From positions 1,612,001-1,676,000 of the forward strand of contig NZ_JABJQY010000002.1 in NCBI RefSeq assembly GCF_013155375.1: 64,000 nucleotides of DNA. Direction: 5' to 3'. The position numbers and the translations under genes were made by a program. Positions 16,467-26,155 of this stretch are shown here, piece by piece (positions within the stretch are counted from its first letter, which is position 1; each line of letters begins with the position of its first letter). The stretch comes from Nocardioides sp. zg-1308. Its GTDB lineage: Bacteria > Actinomycetota > Actinomycetes > Propionibacteriales > Nocardioidaceae. The notes beneath the pieces are model-generated. The model made no database searches, had not been told where the DNA came from, and saw only the letters and a program-made list of their open reading frames with translations.

Positions 16467-17180
16467 TCAGTGACCGAGGAGGGTGAGGAAGCGCTCGGCG
16501 TCGCCGACACGCGGCATGTTGTTGAACATGACGTAGGGCATCGGCCGCCCGTCGACCAGGTCCCTCACGCGGCGCAGCTCGTCGTCGGTGTGGACGTGCC
16601 GCGCGCCCGTGGTGCCGTGCAGCCGGTAGTAGGTCTGCTCCGGCGTCACCGTCTCGGCCTGCATCGGATCGACGACGTGGACCAGGTCCAGCTCGGTGCA
16701 CAGCTCGACGAGCAGCTCGGTGGGCCACTCGCCGCGCGGCTCCCACAGCAGCCGACCGGCCGGGCGGTCCACCTGCGACACGAACGCACGCAGCCGGCGG
16801 ACGTTGTCGACCGTCGGGCGGAAGCTCCGCGGGCACTGCAGCAGCACCGCGGTCGCGCGCAGCAGCCGGGCGCACTCGAGCGTCCGCTGCCAGCCGGCGA
16901 GGACCGGAGGAGTGGTCCGGAACGCACCGACCTGCCCGCGGGCGCTCTCCGGGAGCGGTCGCTTCAGGCGCCGGTAGGTCGGGCTGCCGGACTCGTGCGT
17001 GACGACCTGCCACGCCTTGAGGGTGAACTCGAACCCGGGAGGCACCTGCGCGCGCCACCGGTGCAGCACGGCGTCCGCCGGTGGCTCGTAGAACGTGTGC
17101 TGGACCTCCACCACGGGGAAGCGGCGTGCGTACGACGCCTGCGACACCGTCCAGCCGCACAACCCGACCCGTACGTCCAC
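16467..17180 (-). CDS. DUF72 family protein (YecE-like)
   Basis: 237 residues with the DUF72 layout: VGLCGWTVSQASYARRFPVVEVQHTFYE at the start, PPGFEFTLKAWQVVTH, LLWEPRGEWP and YYRLHGTTGA near the C terminus, ending in MFNNMPRVGDAERFL. The family has a TIM-barrel-like fold and no established biochemical function. The GTG at 17180 was chosen because it opens directly on VDVRVGLCGW and has CAGACT six bases upstream; the frame is open further but with unrelated sequence. Confidence 0.85.
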   Translation of the reverse strand: MDVRVGLCGWTVSQASYARRFPVVEVQHTFYEPPADAVLHRWRAQVPPGFEFTLKAWQVVTHESGSPTYRRLKRPLPESARGQVGAFRTTPPVLAGWQRTLECARLLRATAVLLQCPRSFRPTVDNVRRLRAFVSQVDRPAGRLLWEPRGEWPTELLVELCTELDLVHVVDPMQAETVTPEQTYYRLHGTTGARHVHTDDELRRVRDLVDGRPMPYVMFNNMPRVGDAERFLTLLGH

Positions 17181-17186
17181 CTCCCC

Positions 17187-17192
17187 AGTCTG
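17187..17192 (-). promoter_or_regulatory. -10-like hexamer CAGACT before the DUF72 gene
   Basis: CAGACT, six bases, then GTG at 17180. A weaker match to TANNNT than at other genes. Confidence 0.3.
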
Positions 17193-17204
17193 CCGCCTCC
17201 GACC

Positions 17205-17231
17205 TGTCACAACCCGGAGCCGGCCGGTGTC
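17205..17231 (+). promoter_or_regulatory. Candidate ECF41 (SigJ) promoter: TGTCACA - 16 bp - TGTC
   Basis: ECF41 sigma factors are known to recognise a TGTCACA -35 and a CGTC -10 and to drive the neighbouring decarboxylase gene. Here a perfect TGTCACA is at 17205-17211 and TGTC follows after 16 bases. The start codon of the decarboxylase is 42 bases downstream. Confidence 0.55.
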
Positions 17232-17273
17232 TCCATGTCGTCCGACCCACCACGTCGCAGATGGAGTGATGAC

Positions 17274-17855
17274 ATGCCCAGCCAGTTCCGGATCCCCCGG
17301 GCCACGATCGACGGGGCCTACGGCGCCCTGATGACCCGCGTCGCGAAGCGGATGTGGGGCCAGGTCCCCGACAACGCCTACGTCCTGTGGCACAACAAGC
17401 CGGTGATGAAGGCGGTCTTCGGCTTCGAGCAGAAGATCGGGAAGTGGACGGCGCTCGACCCGCACCTCAAGGCGTACGCGGAGATGGCCAGCGCTGCCGT
17501 GATCGGCTGCTCGTGGTGCCTCGACTTCGGCTACTTCATCTCGCACACCAAGGGCCTCGACGAGGCCAAGGTCCGCGAGGTGCCGCGCTGGCGGGAGTCG
17601 GAGGTCTTCACCGACCTCGAGCGCGACGTGATGGCCTACGCCGAGGCGATGACCGTGACGCCGCCGGAGGTCACCGACGAGATGGTGGCCGCCCTCGACG
17701 ACCGGCTGGGCCACGCCGCGGTCGTCGAGCTGACCATGATGGTCGCCGTCGAGAACGAGCGGTCGCGGTTCAACTCGGCGATGGGGCTCGCGTCGCAGGG
17801 CTTCAGCGACGTCTGCGAGCTGCCGCTCGCCCAGGCTGGCACGATCGCCACGTGA
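17274..17855 (+). CDS. Carboxymuconolactone decarboxylase / AhpD-like family protein
   Basis: A 193-residue all-alpha protein with the AhpD-type redox motif in VIGCSWCLDFGYFISH (CxxC, His six residues after the second Cys). Relatives include peroxidase-recycling AhpD and carboxymuconolactone decarboxylase; the CxxC favours a redox or peroxidase-like role. GGAG lies 7 bases before the ATG at 17274. The gene overlaps sigJ by GTGA. This pairing with an ECF41 sigma factor is a well-known genomic signature and suggests that it is the main target of SigJ. Confidence 0.85.
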   Translation: MPSQFRIPRATIDGAYGALMTRVAKRMWGQVPDNAYVLWHNKPVMKAVFGFEQKIGKWTALDPHLKAYAEMASAAVIGCSWCLDFGYFISHTKGLDEAKVREVPRWRESEVFTDLERDVMAYAEAMTVTPPEVTDEMVAALDDRLGHAAVVELTMMVAVENERSRFNSAMGLASQGFSDVCELPLAQAGTIAT

Positions 17856-18730
17856 GCACGAGCGATCCCCTCGGGCACTGGGCCCGGCACCGCAACCTCC
17901 TCTTCACCGTCTCCTACGAGATGCTCGGCTCCGCCGCCGACGCCGAGGACGTGCTCCAGGAGGTCTGGCTGCGGTGGGCCGACGTGGCCGTCGAGGAGGT
18001 GCGCGAGCCGCGCGCCTACCTCGTGCGGATGACCACCCGGCTCTCCCTCAACCGGCTGCGCACGCTGTCGCGGCGCCGCGAGGACTACGTCGGGACGTGG
18101 CTGCCCGAGCCGGTGCTCACCACCCCCGACGTCGCCCAGGACGTCGAGCTCGCCGACAGCGTCTCGACCGCGATGCTGCTGGTGCTGGAGACCCTCCCGC
18201 CGACCGAGCGCGCGGTGTTCGTGCTGCGTGAGGTCTTCGACGTGCCGTACGCCGAGATCGCCGAGGCCGTCGAGAAGTCGGAGCCGGCGGTGCGCCAGAT
18301 CGCCAGCCGCGCCCGCGCGCACGTGGCCGAGCGCCGGCCGCGGGCGTCGGTCACCGCGGCCGAGCGCGACGCGGTGATCGAGCGGTTCCGGGCCGCCACC
18401 GAGACCGGCGACCTCCAGTCGCTCATGGACGTGCTGGCGCCCGACGTGGTGCTGATGACCGACGGCGGCGGCAAGGTGCAGGCCGCGCTCAACCCGATCT
18501 TCGGGCGCGACAAGGTGCTGCGCTTCCTGACCGCCGTGACGCCGGAGACGCTCGAGCTGGTGCCGGTGTGGCTCAACGGCTCGCCGGCCATCCAGTTCGT
18601 CATCGCCGGGCACCGCGACGGCGTGGGGACGATGCTCGTCGAGGACGGCGTGGTGACGCGGCTGTTCCTGGTGCGCAACCCCGACAAGCTCGGGTCGGTG
18701 CTCGAGGAGGTCGACCTCGCCCGGCAGTGA
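17852..18730 (+). CDS. sigJ: ECF41-family RNA polymerase sigma factor SigJ
   Basis: 292 residues. Sigma-70 region 2 (LLFTVSYEMLGSAADAEDVLQEVWLRW) and region 4 (LPPTERAVFVLREVFDVPYAEIAEAV...AVRQIASRARAHV) are followed by a C-terminal SnoaL-like domain of about 110 residues. In ECF41 factors this extension replaces the usual anti-sigma factor and tunes activity. No anti-sigma gene is adjacent, which agrees. The GTG start lies in the stop of the decarboxylase gene. The inducing signal is not known. Confidence 0.9.
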   Translation: MSTSDPLGHWARHRNLLFTVSYEMLGSAADAEDVLQEVWLRWADVAVEEVREPRAYLVRMTTRLSLNRLRTLSRRREDYVGTWLPEPVLTTPDVAQDVELADSVSTAMLLVLETLPPTERAVFVLREVFDVPYAEIAEAVEKSEPAVRQIASRARAHVAERRPRASVTAAERDAVIERFRAATETGDLQSLMDVLAPDVVLMTDGGGKVQAALNPIFGRDKVLRFLTAVTPETLELVPVWLNGSPAIQFVIAGHRDGVGTMLVEDGVVTRLFLVRNPDKLGSVLEEVDLARQ

Positions 18731-18767
18731 CCTCGCCCGGGCGTTCGCGCTGAGCGGAACCCCGACC

Positions 18768-18794
18768 GGAATCGGCGTCGCCGTGGCGGACGTT
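18768..18794 (+). promoter_or_regulatory. SigR/SigH-type promoter of lon: GGAAT - 19 bp - GTT
   Basis: GGAAT at 18768-18772 and GTT at 18792-18794 match the thiol-stress sigma (SigR/SigH) consensus. The expected start of transcription is within a few bases of the lon ATG. The same elements with identical spacing precede clpC. Confidence 0.55.
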
Positions 18795-18802
18795 CCACCC
18801 AC

Positions 18803-21187
18803 ATGACGCAGAACCTGTCCCTCCCTGTGGTGTTCCTCCACGACACGGTCGTGCTGCCCGGCATGGTCGTGCCCATCGAGCTCGACGACTCCGCGCGCGC
18901 CGCGATCGACGCCGCCCGCCTGGCCCACTCCCAGACCGGATCCGACACGGACTCCGACACGGACTCCGAGCCGACCCGGGTGCTGGTCGCCCCCCGCCTC
19001 GAGGACCGCTACGCCACGCACGGCGTCGTCGCCGTCGTCGACCGGGTCGGCCGGTTCGCCGGCGGCCGGCCCGCCGCGGTGCTGCGTGCGGAGCGCCGCG
19101 TCGCCATCGGTGCCGGAGTCACCGGTCCGGGCGCGGCGCTGTGGGTCGAGGCCGAGGCGGTCCCGGCGACCCCCGTCACCGACGAGCTCCGCGAGCTCGC
19201 CGAGGACTACCGCACGCTCGTCGTGTCGATCCTCGAGCGCCGCGAGGCGTGGCAGGTCATCGACAACGTCCGCCGCATCAGCGACCCCGACGCGCTCGCC
19301 GACACCTCCGGCTACGCGCCGTACCTCTCCGAGGACCAGAAGCGCCAGGTGCTCGAGACCCCCGACGTGGGGGAGCGGCTGCGCACGCTGGTCGAGTGGA
19401 CCCGCGCGTACGACGCGGAGGACGAGGTCAACGACAAGATCAGCCAGGACGTCCGCGAGGGGCTCGAGCAGAACCAGCGCGAGTTCCTGCTGCGCCAGCA
19501 GCTCGCGGCCATCCGCAAGGAGCTCGGCGAGGGGGAGCCGGACGGCTCCGACGACTACCGCGCCCGCGTCGAGGCCGCCGACCTGCCCGAGCACGTCCGC
19601 GAGGCGGCGCTGCGCGAGGTCGACAAGCTGGAGCGCGCGAGCGAGCAGAACCCCGAGGCCGGGTGGATCCGCACCTGGCTCGACACCGTCCTGGAGCTGC
19701 CCTGGGCCGTGCGCACCGAGGACTCCCACGACGTCGTCGCCGCCCGCGCGGTGCTCGACGCCGACCACCACGGCCTCGACGAGGTCAAGGAGCGCATCAC
19801 CGAGTACCTCGCCGTGCGCGCCCGCCGGGCCGAGCGCGGCCTGGAGGTCGTCGGCGGCCGCGGCTCCGGCGCGGTGATCCTCCTCGCCGGCCCTCCCGGG
19901 GTCGGCAAGACCTCGCTGGGAGAGTCGGTCGCCCGCGCCCTGGGCCGGAAGTTCGTCCGCGTCGCGCTCGGCGGCGTCCGCGACGAGGCGGAGGTCCGCG
20001 GGCACCGGCGCACGTACGTCGGCGCGCTCCCGGGCCGCATCGTGCGCGCCATGAAGGAGGCCGGCTCGATGAACCCGGTCGTCCTCCTCGACGAGGTCGA
20101 CAAGGTCGGCGCTGACCACCGCGGCGACCCGGCCGCCGCCCTGCTCGAGGTGCTCGACCCGGCGCAGAACCACACGTTCCGCGACCACTACCTCGAGCTC
20201 GACCTCGACCTGTCCGACGTGCTCTTCGTGGCCACCGCCAACGTCGTGGAGCAGATCCCGTCGGCGCTGCTGGACCGGATGGAGCTGGTCACCCTCGACG
20301 GCTACACCGAGGACGACAAGATCGCCATCGCGCGCGACTTCCTCGTGCCCCGGCAGCTGGAGCGGGCCGCGCTCACGGCCGACGAGGTCACCGTGTCGGA
20401 CGACGCCCTCGGCGAGCTCGCCGCCAACTACACCCGCGAGGCCGGTGTCCGCCAGCTCGAGCGGCTGCTGGCCAAGGCGTTCCGCAAGGCGGCGACGCGA
20501 CTGGCGACGGGGGAGGTGGACCGGGTCGACGTCGACCGCGACGCCCTCGCCGGCCTGGTCGGCCGGCCGCGCTTCATGCCGGACAGCCACGAGCGCACGG
20601 ACGTGCCCGGCGTCGCGACCGGGCTGGCCGTGACCGGCCTGGGCGGTGACGTGCTCTACGTCGAGACGTCGGTCGCCGAGGGCAAGGCGGGCCTGACCGT
20701 GACCGGCCAGCTCGGTGACGTGATGAAGGAGTCGGCGTCGATCGCGCTGTCGTGGGTGCGCGCCCACGCGGTGGAGCTCGGCATCGAGCCGGCCGCCCTC
20801 GAGCGGGACATCCACGTCCACTTCCCGGCGGGCGCGATCCCCAAGGACGGCCCGTCCGCGGGCGTCACGATGGTGACCGCGCTGGTGTCGCTGCTGACCG
20901 GCCGCCCCGTGCGGTCCGAGGTGGGCATGACCGGTGAGGTGACGCTCTCGGGACGTGTGCTGCCGATCGGCGGCGTGAAGCAGAAGCTGCTCGCCGCCCA
21001 GCGGGCCGGCCTGACGACGGTCTACGTGCCCGAGCGCAACCGCGCCGACCTCGACGACGTGCCGGCCGAGCTGCTCAGCGCGCTCGACGTGCGCCCGGTC
21101 GGGCGGGTCACGGAGATCCTCGCCGAGGCGCTCGAGCCGGCCCGCGACGCGGCCGGGACGGCGTACGGCGCGAGCACCGCAGCCTGA
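18803..21187 (+). CDS. lon: ATP-dependent protease Lon
   Basis: A 794-residue LonA protease with its three domains: an N-terminal substrate-binding LAN domain (about 1-200), a AAA+ module with Walker [10 protein letters not shown] (about 363-371) and Walker [11 protein letters not shown], and a C-terminal Ser-Lys protease domain with nucleophile Ser685 in KDGPSAG and the lysine in [10 protein letters not shown]. It degrades misfolded and regulatory proteins in the cytosol. An acidic TDSDTDSE stretch near residue 50 comes from a 12-bp tandem duplication and is not a conserved Lon feature. The upstream SigR-type promoter suggests induction by thiol stress. Confidence 0.95.
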   Translation: MTQNLSLPVVFLHDTVVLPGMVVPIELDDSARAAIDAARLAHSQTGSDTDSDTDSEPTRVLVAPRLEDRYATHGVVAVVDRVGRFAGGRPAAVLRAERRVAIGAGVTGPGAALWVEAEAVPATPVTDELRELAEDYRTLVVSILERREAWQVIDNVRRISDPDALADTSGYAPYLSEDQKRQVLETPDVGERLRTLVEWTRAYDAEDEVNDKISQDVREGLEQNQREFLLRQQLAAIRKELGEGEPDGSDDYRARVEAADLPEHVREAALREVDKLERASEQNPEAGWIRTWLDTVLELPWAVRTEDSHDVVAARAVLDADHHGLDEVKERITEYLAVRARRAERGLEVVGGRGSGAVILLAGPPGVGKTSLGESVARALGRKFVRVALGGVRDEAEVRGHRRTYVGALPGRIVRAMKEAGSMNPVVLLDEVDKVGADHRGDPAAALLEVLDPAQNHTFRDHYLELDLDLSDVLFVATANVVEQIPSALLDRMELVTLDGYTEDDKIAIARDFLVPRQLERAALTADEVTVSDDALGELAANYTREAGVRQLERLLAKAFRKAATRLATGEVDRVDVDRDALAGLVGRPRFMPDSHERTDVPGVATGLAVTGLGGDVLYVETSVAEGKAGLTVTGQLGDVMKESASIALSWVRAHAVELGIEPAALERDIHVHFPAGAIPKDGPSAGVTMVTALVSLLTGRPVRSEVGMTGEVTLSGRVLPIGGVKQKLLAAQRAGLTTVYVPERNRADLDDVPAELLSALDVRPVGRVTEILAEALEPARDAAGTAYGASTAA

Positions 21188-21205
21188 CGCCGGGTCGTCT
21201 GACGC

Positions 21206-21235
21206 CGGGTCGCCCGACCCGGGACCGCTCGGTCC
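21206..21235. terminator. Pair of small hairpins between convergent lon and ppa
   Basis: CGGGTCG/CGACCCG at 21206-21221 and GGACCG/CGGTCC at 21222-21235, each with a two-base loop and no T tract. They are placed where a bidirectional terminator would be. Confidence 0.4.
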
Positions 21236-21239
21236 TGGG

Positions 21240-21779
21240 TCAGGCGTCCTCGCCGAGGCTGTCGTCGGCGATGTTGTCGAGGTCGTTGCCGTGGCCCTCG
21301 GTCTTGAAGCGCTCGAAGGAGGCGTGGACCTCCTCCTCGGCCTCGACGCGGCCGACCCAGTCGGCCCCCTCGACGGACTTGCCGGGCTCGAGGTCCTTGT
21401 AGACCTCGAAGAAGTGCTGGATCTCGAGGCGGTCGTACTTGGAGACGTGGTTGATGTCGCGCAGGTGCTCGAGGCGCGGGTCGTGCGCGGGCACGCACAG
21501 CACCTTGTCGTCGCCGCCGGCCTCGTCGGTCATCCGGAACATGCCGATGGCACGGCACTCGATCAGGCAGCCGGGGAACGTGGGCTGCTGCAGGATCACG
21601 AGCGCGTCGAGCGGGTCGCCGTCCTGGCCGAGGGTGTTCTCGATGAAGCCGTAGTCGGCCGGGTAGGCCGTCGAGGTGAAGAGCATGCGGTCCAGGCGGA
21701 TGCGCCCGGTCTCGTGGTCGACCTCGTACTTGTTGCGCTCCCCCTTGGGGATCTCCACCAGCACGTCGAACGTCAGCAC
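21240..21779 (-). CDS. ppa: Inorganic pyrophosphatase, family I
   Basis: A 179-residue soluble pyrophosphatase that hydrolyses PPi to two phosphates and so pulls biosynthetic reactions forward. Family I landmarks are present: [50 protein letters not shown] (metal-binding acidic cluster) and [15 protein letters not shown]. The GTG at 21779 is preceded by GAGGAA at a good distance. It is divergent from dacB, an arrangement conserved in actinobacteria including M. tuberculosis (Rv3628/Rv3627c). Confidence 0.93.
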   Translation of the reverse strand: MLTFDVLVEIPKGERNKYEVDHETGRIRLDRMLFTSTAYPADYGFIENTLGQDGDPLDALVILQQPTFPGCLIECRAIGMFRMTDEAGGDDKVLCVPAHDPRLEHLRDINHVSKYDRLEIQHFFEVYKDLEPGKSVEGADWVGRVEAEEEVHASFERFKTEGHGNDLDNIADDSLGEDA

Positions 21780-21877
21780 GTCTTCCTCGCCCTCTCCGGC
21801 ACGTCGTCGGGCCGGTCCACTCGCACTCAGCTGCGCCGGCCGGAAGCCCGGCGGACGCTTGTGCACGCAGTCTCGCG

Positions 21878-21883
21878 CACAAT
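21878..21883 (+). promoter_or_regulatory. -10-like CACAAT, leaderless dacB promoter
   Basis: CACAAT, seven bases, then the ATG at 21891. It overlaps the alternative in-frame ATG at 21882 and so favours 21891. Confidence 0.35.
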
Positions 21884-21890
21884 GGCCCCG

Positions 21891-23366
21891 ATGCGCGAAG
21901 CGAGAGGGTCCCGGAGCCGACGTGACGTACGCCACCCGGTGTGGGCGTGGGTGTCGACGTGGGTGCCGACGCTGCTGGTGCTCGCGCTGCTGGCGGCGGC
22001 CGTGGGGGCGTACCGCTTCGAGTGGGGCCAGCGCTACCTGCCCGGCCTCGCCGCCGACCCGGCCACCGAGCCCGAGCAGGTGCTCCCGCCGGCCGGGCTC
22101 GAGCTGCCGGACTGGGCACCGGCGTCCGCCGGCGCGGACCCCGTCGACACCTCGGCGGCCATCGATCCCGAAGCGGTCGCGGCCGCCCTCGCGCCCGACC
22201 TCGCCGACCCCGACCTGGGCCGGCACGTCGTCGCAGCCGTCACGTCGCTGACGCCGGGCCCCGCGGGGTGGAGCACGGAGGAGCAGCGCTACCTGCCCGC
22301 CTCCACCACCAAGCTGCTGACCGTCGGCGCCGCCCTGGCGGTGATCGGCGCGGACCGCCGCTTCACGACCCGCGTGGTGCGCGGCGACCGCCCGCGCGAC
22401 GTGGTGCTGGTCGGCGGGGGAGACCCGCTGCTGGCCAGCCAGCCGCTCTCGCTCACCGAGGCGGCCACCACCTATCCCGCCCGCGCCGACGTCACCACGC
22501 TCGCCCTCGAGGCGGCCGAGGCGCTCGGCGGGAAGGCGCCGGTTCGGGTCCGCTTCGACGACAGCCTCTTCGCCGGCCCCACCGACAACCCGGCCTGGCG
22601 GCGCGACTACGTCCCCGACGACATCGTCAGCCCCATCACCGCGCTCATGGTCGACAGCGGCGTCGAGCCCGACGGCCAGTCCCGCTCCGACGACCCCTCC
22701 CTGGCCGCCGCCCGGGCCTTCGCCGAGGGCCTGCGCGCCGCCGGGCTCCGGGTGACCGGCCAGCCGCGGCGGGTCGTCGTACCCCCGGGCGCGGAGGAGC
22801 TCGCCGCGGTCGAGAGCGCACCGCTGTCGCAGATCGGCGAGCGGATCATCGACGTCAGCGACAACGAGGGCGCCGAGGTCGTGGCCCACCACGTCGGGAT
22901 CGCGATGCTGGAGACGGGCTCCTTCGAGGCCGGCGCCACCGGCGTGCTCGAGGCGCTCGCCTGGCGGGGCATCGAGAGCCGCGGCGACGAGGTGTACGAC
23001 GGCAGCGGGCTCTCGCGGCGCAACCGGGTGTCCACCGCGACGGTCCTCGAGCTCCTCCAGCACGCCGCCTCGCCCGAGGGCGAGGACCTGCGCAGCCTCG
23101 TCACCGGCCTGCCGGTGGCCGGCTTCACCGGGTCGCTGACCTACCGCTTCGCCGAGGGTCCCGCCGTCGCGCGCGGCCTGGTCCGTGCCAAGACCGGCAC
23201 CCTCACCGGGGTCAACGCCCTCGCCGGGATCGCCGTCGGGCGCGACGGCACCCCGATGGCCTTCGTCCTCGCCGCCGACAGGACGCGGCCGGAGAACAGG
23301 TACGACGCCCAGGAGGCCCTCGACCGCGCCGCCGCGGCGCTCGCGGCGTGCCGCTGTGGTGCCTGA
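21891..23366 (+). CDS. dacB: D-alanyl-D-alanine carboxypeptidase/endopeptidase (PBP4, peptidase S13)
   Basis: 491 residues. An N-terminal membrane anchor ([17 protein letters not shown]) precedes an extracytoplasmic penicillin-binding domain with the three active-site motifs: SxxK in LPASTTKLL, SxN in [10 protein letters not shown] and KTG in [13 protein letters not shown]. The wide gap between SxxK and SxN is typical of class C PBP4. It trims the terminal D-Ala or crosslinks of peptidoglycan. The ATG at 21891 is preferred over the one nine bases upstream because of the -10 placement. Confidence 0.92.
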   Translation: MREARGSRSRRDVRHPVWAWVSTWVPTLLVLALLAAAVGAYRFEWGQRYLPGLAADPATEPEQVLPPAGLELPDWAPASAGADPVDTSAAIDPEAVAAALAPDLADPDLGRHVVAAVTSLTPGPAGWSTEEQRYLPASTTKLLTVGAALAVIGADRRFTTRVVRGDRPRDVVLVGGGDPLLASQPLSLTEAATTYPARADVTTLALEAAEALGGKAPVRVRFDDSLFAGPTDNPAWRRDYVPDDIVSPITALMVDSGVEPDGQSRSDDPSLAAARAFAEGLRAAGLRVTGQPRRVVVPPGAEELAAVESAPLSQIGERIIDVSDNEGAEVVAHHVGIAMLETGSFEAGATGVLEALAWRGIESRGDEVYDGSGLSRRNRVSTATVLELLQHAASPEGEDLRSLVTGLPVAGFTGSLTYRFAEGPAVARGLVRAKTGTLTGVNALAGIAVGRDGTPMAFVLAADRTRPENRYDAQEALDRAAAALAACRCGA

Positions 23367-23404
23367 CGGGCGGTGCGTCTGACCGCCTCGCTGCGGTGGT
23401 TGCC

Positions 23405-23461
23405 CTCGCGCTGGTTTCCCCGTCTGTCTCGCGCTGGTTTCCCCGCCTATGCGGGGAAACC
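23405..23461 (+). repeat. 18-bp direct repeat running into a perfect 11-bp hairpin
   Basis: CTCGCGCTGGTTTCCCCG occurs at 23405-23422 and again at 23428-23445 (23-bp period). The second copy continues into a hairpin with arms GGTTTCCCCGC/GCGGGGAAACC and loop CTAT (23436-23461). It lies 38 bases after dacB, has no T tract, and looks like a duplicated half-hairpin. Confidence 0.55.
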
Positions 23462-23572
23462 CGAACATGTCGAGGCGTGTACGCCCCCAGAAGTTGGAGG
23501 AACGCTCGAGGAGTCGGTCCCGCATGGGCCTGTCCGGCTCGCTCCTCCTGCACGTCGCGGGCGCGCCGGGGA

Positions 23573-23595
23573 CCCCCTCCCTGGGCGGGGGAGGG
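23573..23595 (+). terminator. Intrinsic-terminator-like hairpin after dacB
   Basis: Perfect 9-bp stem CCCCCTCCC/GGGGGAGGG with loop TGGGC, followed by ATTGTT. It lies just before the promoter of the next gene and separates dacB from the metalloprotease/tilS unit. Confidence 0.45.
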
Positions 23596-23611
23596 ATTGT
23601 TCGCGCCCGGC

Positions 23612-23617
23612 TAGGGT
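23612..23617 (+). promoter_or_regulatory. -10 hexamer TAGGGT, leaderless promoter
   Basis: TAGGGT, six bases, then the ATG at 23624. Confidence 0.5.
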
Positions 23618-23623
23618 CGGGAC

Positions 23624-24640
23624 ATGAACCTGATCGACTGGGACTTCGCCGTCACCGTGGGGTCCAAGGTCGCCGGCCCGGGGCCCGAGGTGTCCGCCGA
23701 CGAGGCGGCCGCCGCCGTCATCGAGCTGCGTGAGGGGGCGGCCAGGTCGACGCCGCTCGTCAGCGAGTTCACCGGGCTGCGGACGACGGCCGGCACGGCG
23801 CCGGTGCTCGTCGTGGACCGGAGCGGCTGGCTGCAGGCCAACGCCGACGGGTTCGCCAAGATCCTGACGCCGATCGTCGACAAGCTCACCGAGAAGAAGG
23901 GCGCCCCGTCCGGGTTGTCCGCCGCCATCGGCTCGCGGGTCACCGGCGCCGAGGTCGGCCTGCTGCTGGGGTTCCTCGGCAGCAAGGTGCTCGGCCAGTT
24001 CGACCCCTTCCACGACCCGCACGGCCGGCTGCTGCTCGTCGCGCCCAACATCGTGCACGTCGAGCGGGAGATCTCCGCCGACCCGAGCGACTTCCGGCTC
24101 TGGGTGTGCCTCCACGAGGAGACCCACCGCGTGCAGTTCACGGCGAACCCGTGGCTGGGCGACCACCTGATGGCCCAGATGAACGCCGTCGCCGACACCA
24201 TCGAGCCGAGCGCGCTGCTCGACGGGCTGCGGCGCGGGGCCGAGGCGATCCGCGGCGGCAACGCCAGCGTCGTCGACATCGTGTCCTCGCCCGAGCAGAA
24301 GGAGATCCTCGACCGGGTCACCGGCGTCATGTCGCTGCTCGAGGGCCACGCGGACGTCGTGATGGACGGCGTCGGCCCGAGCATCATCCCGTCGGTCGCG
24401 CAGATCCGCACCAAGTTCAACCAGCGCCGCCAGGGCGTCGGCACGCTCGACAAGCTGCTGCGGCGGCTGCTCGGCCTCGACGCCAAGATGGCGCAGTACC
24501 GCGACGGGGCCGTCTTCGTCCGCCACGTCGTCGACAAGGTCGGCATGGAGCAGTTCAACGCCGTGTGGACCGGGCCGGAGACGCTGCCGTCGAAGGACGA
24601 GATCGGCGATCCGGACGCCTGGGTCGCCCGGGTGCTGTGA
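23624..24640 (+). CDS. Zinc-dependent metalloprotease (DUF2342 family)
   Basis: 338 residues matching the actinobacterial family of Rv3626c, sometimes called F420-biosynthesis-associated. The zincin motif HEETH is at 164-168 ([12 protein letters not shown]), inside a mainly helical protein with no signal peptide. Its substrate is unknown. It lies between dacB and tilS as in mycobacteria and overlaps tilS by GTGA, so the two are translated together. It has its own leaderless promoter. Confidence 0.88.
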   Translation: MNLIDWDFAVTVGSKVAGPGPEVSADEAAAAVIELREGAARSTPLVSEFTGLRTTAGTAPVLVVDRSGWLQANADGFAKILTPIVDKLTEKKGAPSGLSAAIGSRVTGAEVGLLLGFLGSKVLGQFDPFHDPHGRLLLVAPNIVHVEREISADPSDFRLWVCLHEETHRVQFTANPWLGDHLMAQMNAVADTIEPSALLDGLRRGAEAIRGGNASVVDIVSSPEQKEILDRVTGVMSLLEGHADVVMDGVGPSIIPSVAQIRTKFNQRRQGVGTLDKLLRRLLGLDAKMAQYRDGAVFVRHVVDKVGMEQFNAVWTGPETLPSKDEIGDPDAWVARVL

Positions 24641-25611
24641 CGCTCCACCCCTCCGTCGCGGCGGTCCGGCTCCCGGTCCGTGCGGCGCTGTCCGGCCTGT
24701 CCGCGGGCGACGTCGTCGCCGTCGCGTGCAGCGGCGGGGCCGACTCGCTGGCCCTGGCCTCGGCCGCGGTCTTCGAGGGCCACAAGCGCGACCTCCGCGT
24801 CGTCGGGGTGACGGTCGACCACGGCCTGCAACCCGGCTCGGCCGCCCAGGCCGACCGAGTGGTCGCCCAGCTCGCCGCCATGGGCGTCGACGAGACGCTC
24901 ACCGCGCGCGTCACGGTGGACGCCGTCTCCGGCCTTGGTCCCGAGGCCGCCGCGCGGGAGGCGAGGTACGCCGTCCTCGAGGAGGTCGCCTCCCACCTCG
25001 GCGCCCGCACGGTGCTGCTCGGCCACACCCTCGACGACCAGGCCGAGACCGTCCTGCTCGGCCTGGCTCGCGGCTCGGGCGGTCGCTCGCTGCAGGGCAT
25101 GCGGCCCGGCTTCGGCGTCTTCGCGCGCCCGCTGCTCGGCGTACGCCGGACCGACACCCTCACCGCCTGCCTGGTCGAGGGCATCGAGCCCTGGGACGAC
25201 CCCCACAACCACGACCCCGGCTACACCCGCGTGCGCGTACGCGACCGGGTGCTGCCCGTGCTGGAGGCCGAGCTCGGCCCGGGGATCACCGAGGCGCTCG
25301 CCCGCACCGCCGACCAGCTGCGCGAGGACACCGCCCTGCTCGACCTGCTCGCCGCCGAGGTGCTAGCCGAGGTGAGCAGGGACGGCGGCCTCGACGTCGC
25401 CACCCTGGGCGCCCGGCCGCCGGCACTGCGCCACCGGGTGGTCCACCGGGCCGCCCTCGACGCCGGCGCCCCGGCGTCCGAGCTGACCCGCGACCACGTC
25501 CTCGAGGTCGACAAGCTGCTCGTCGGCTGGCGGGGCCAGAAGTGGATCGACCTCCCCGGCCACCTGCGCGCCGTGCGCCGCGACGGACTGCTCGTGGTCG
25601 AGGCCCGTTGA
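24637..25611 (+). CDS. tilS: tRNA(Ile)-lysidine synthase
   Basis: 324 residues. The PP-loop ATPase motif SGGADS is at 32-37, followed by VTVDHGLQPGSAAQAD and LLGHTLDDQAETVLLGLARGSG, all conserved in TilS. The enzyme attaches lysine to cytidine 34 of the CAU anticodon so that tRNA-Ile reads AUA. The C-terminal region is shorter than in E. coli TilS, as usual in actinobacteria. The GTG start sits in the overlap with the metalloprotease gene. In mycobacteria hpt follows directly; here a two-component pair intervenes. Confidence 0.92.
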   Translation: MTLHPSVAAVRLPVRAALSGLSAGDVVAVACSGGADSLALASAAVFEGHKRDLRVVGVTVDHGLQPGSAAQADRVVAQLAAMGVDETLTARVTVDAVSGLGPEAAAREARYAVLEEVASHLGARTVLLGHTLDDQAETVLLGLARGSGGRSLQGMRPGFGVFARPLLGVRRTDTLTACLVEGIEPWDDPHNHDPGYTRVRVRDRVLPVLEAELGPGITEALARTADQLREDTALLDLLAAEVLAEVSRDGGLDVATLGARPPALRHRVVHRAALDAGAPASELTRDHVLEVDKLLVGWRGQKWIDLPGHLRAVRRDGLLVVEAR

Positions 25612-25716
25612 GCGTCCGGGACCCAGCAACGGAGCGGCGACACCTCACGACGGTGCAGAGTGGGTACCTGAGGATCGCGCGCCCGACGACGGCGCACCGC
25701 CCGGAACGGGGGAGCC

Positions 25717-26091
25717 ATGGACAGAGTGCTGGTCGTCGACGACGACGACGACATCCGTGACCTCATCGTCTTCGCTCTGCGCCGGCGTGGCTTCGAGGTG
25801 CACAGCTCCGGTGACCCGCTCGCCGCGCTGGCCTTCGCCACGGCCGAGGGCTGCACCGCCGCGGTGCTCGACTGGAGCATGCCGACGATGGACGGTGGGG
25901 AGCTGTGCGCCCGCCTCCGCGAGCTGCCCGACCTGCGCTCCGTGCCCATCGTGATCCTCACCGCGCACGCCGACGCGGAGACCCGGGAGAAGGCGTTCGC
26001 CGCCGGGGCGACCCGCTACGTCACCAAGCCGTTCTCGCTCAAGCACCTCGCCGAGGTGGTGGCCGAGCTCGTCGCCGCACCCGAGGGGTGA
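25717..26091 (+). CDS. Single-domain response regulator (CheY-like receiver)
   Basis: A 124-residue receiver domain with no output domain. The acidic pocket (VLVVDDDDD, Asp8/Asp9), phospho-acceptor Asp52 (AAVLDWSMP), Thr82 and Lys104 are all present, so it should accept a phosphoryl group. It probably acts by protein-protein contact. It is followed 64 bases later by a histidine kinase, its likely partner, although that kinase keeps a separate leaderless promoter. A GGGGGA ribosome-binding site precedes the ATG. Confidence 0.85.
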   Translation: MDRVLVVDDDDDIRDLIVFALRRRGFEVHSSGDPLAALAFATAEGCTAAVLDWSMPTMDGGELCARLRELPDLRSVPIVILTAHADAETREKAFAAGATRYVTKPFSLKHLAEVVAELVAAPEG

Positions 26092-26142
26092 GACCGGACG
26101 GCGAACTCGCCCAACTACCGGACCGCGGGCCACCAGTCGACA

Positions 26143-26148
26143 TACGAT
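26143..26148 (+). promoter_or_regulatory. -10 hexamer TACGAT, leaderless histidine kinase promoter
   Basis: TACGAT, seven bases, then GTG at 26156. Confidence 0.5.
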
Positions 26149-26155
26149 CCGACGC

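Noticed and set aside
23436..23461. CRISPR array
   Set aside because: Only one hairpin and one half-copy 23 bp away, no spacers and no cas genes.
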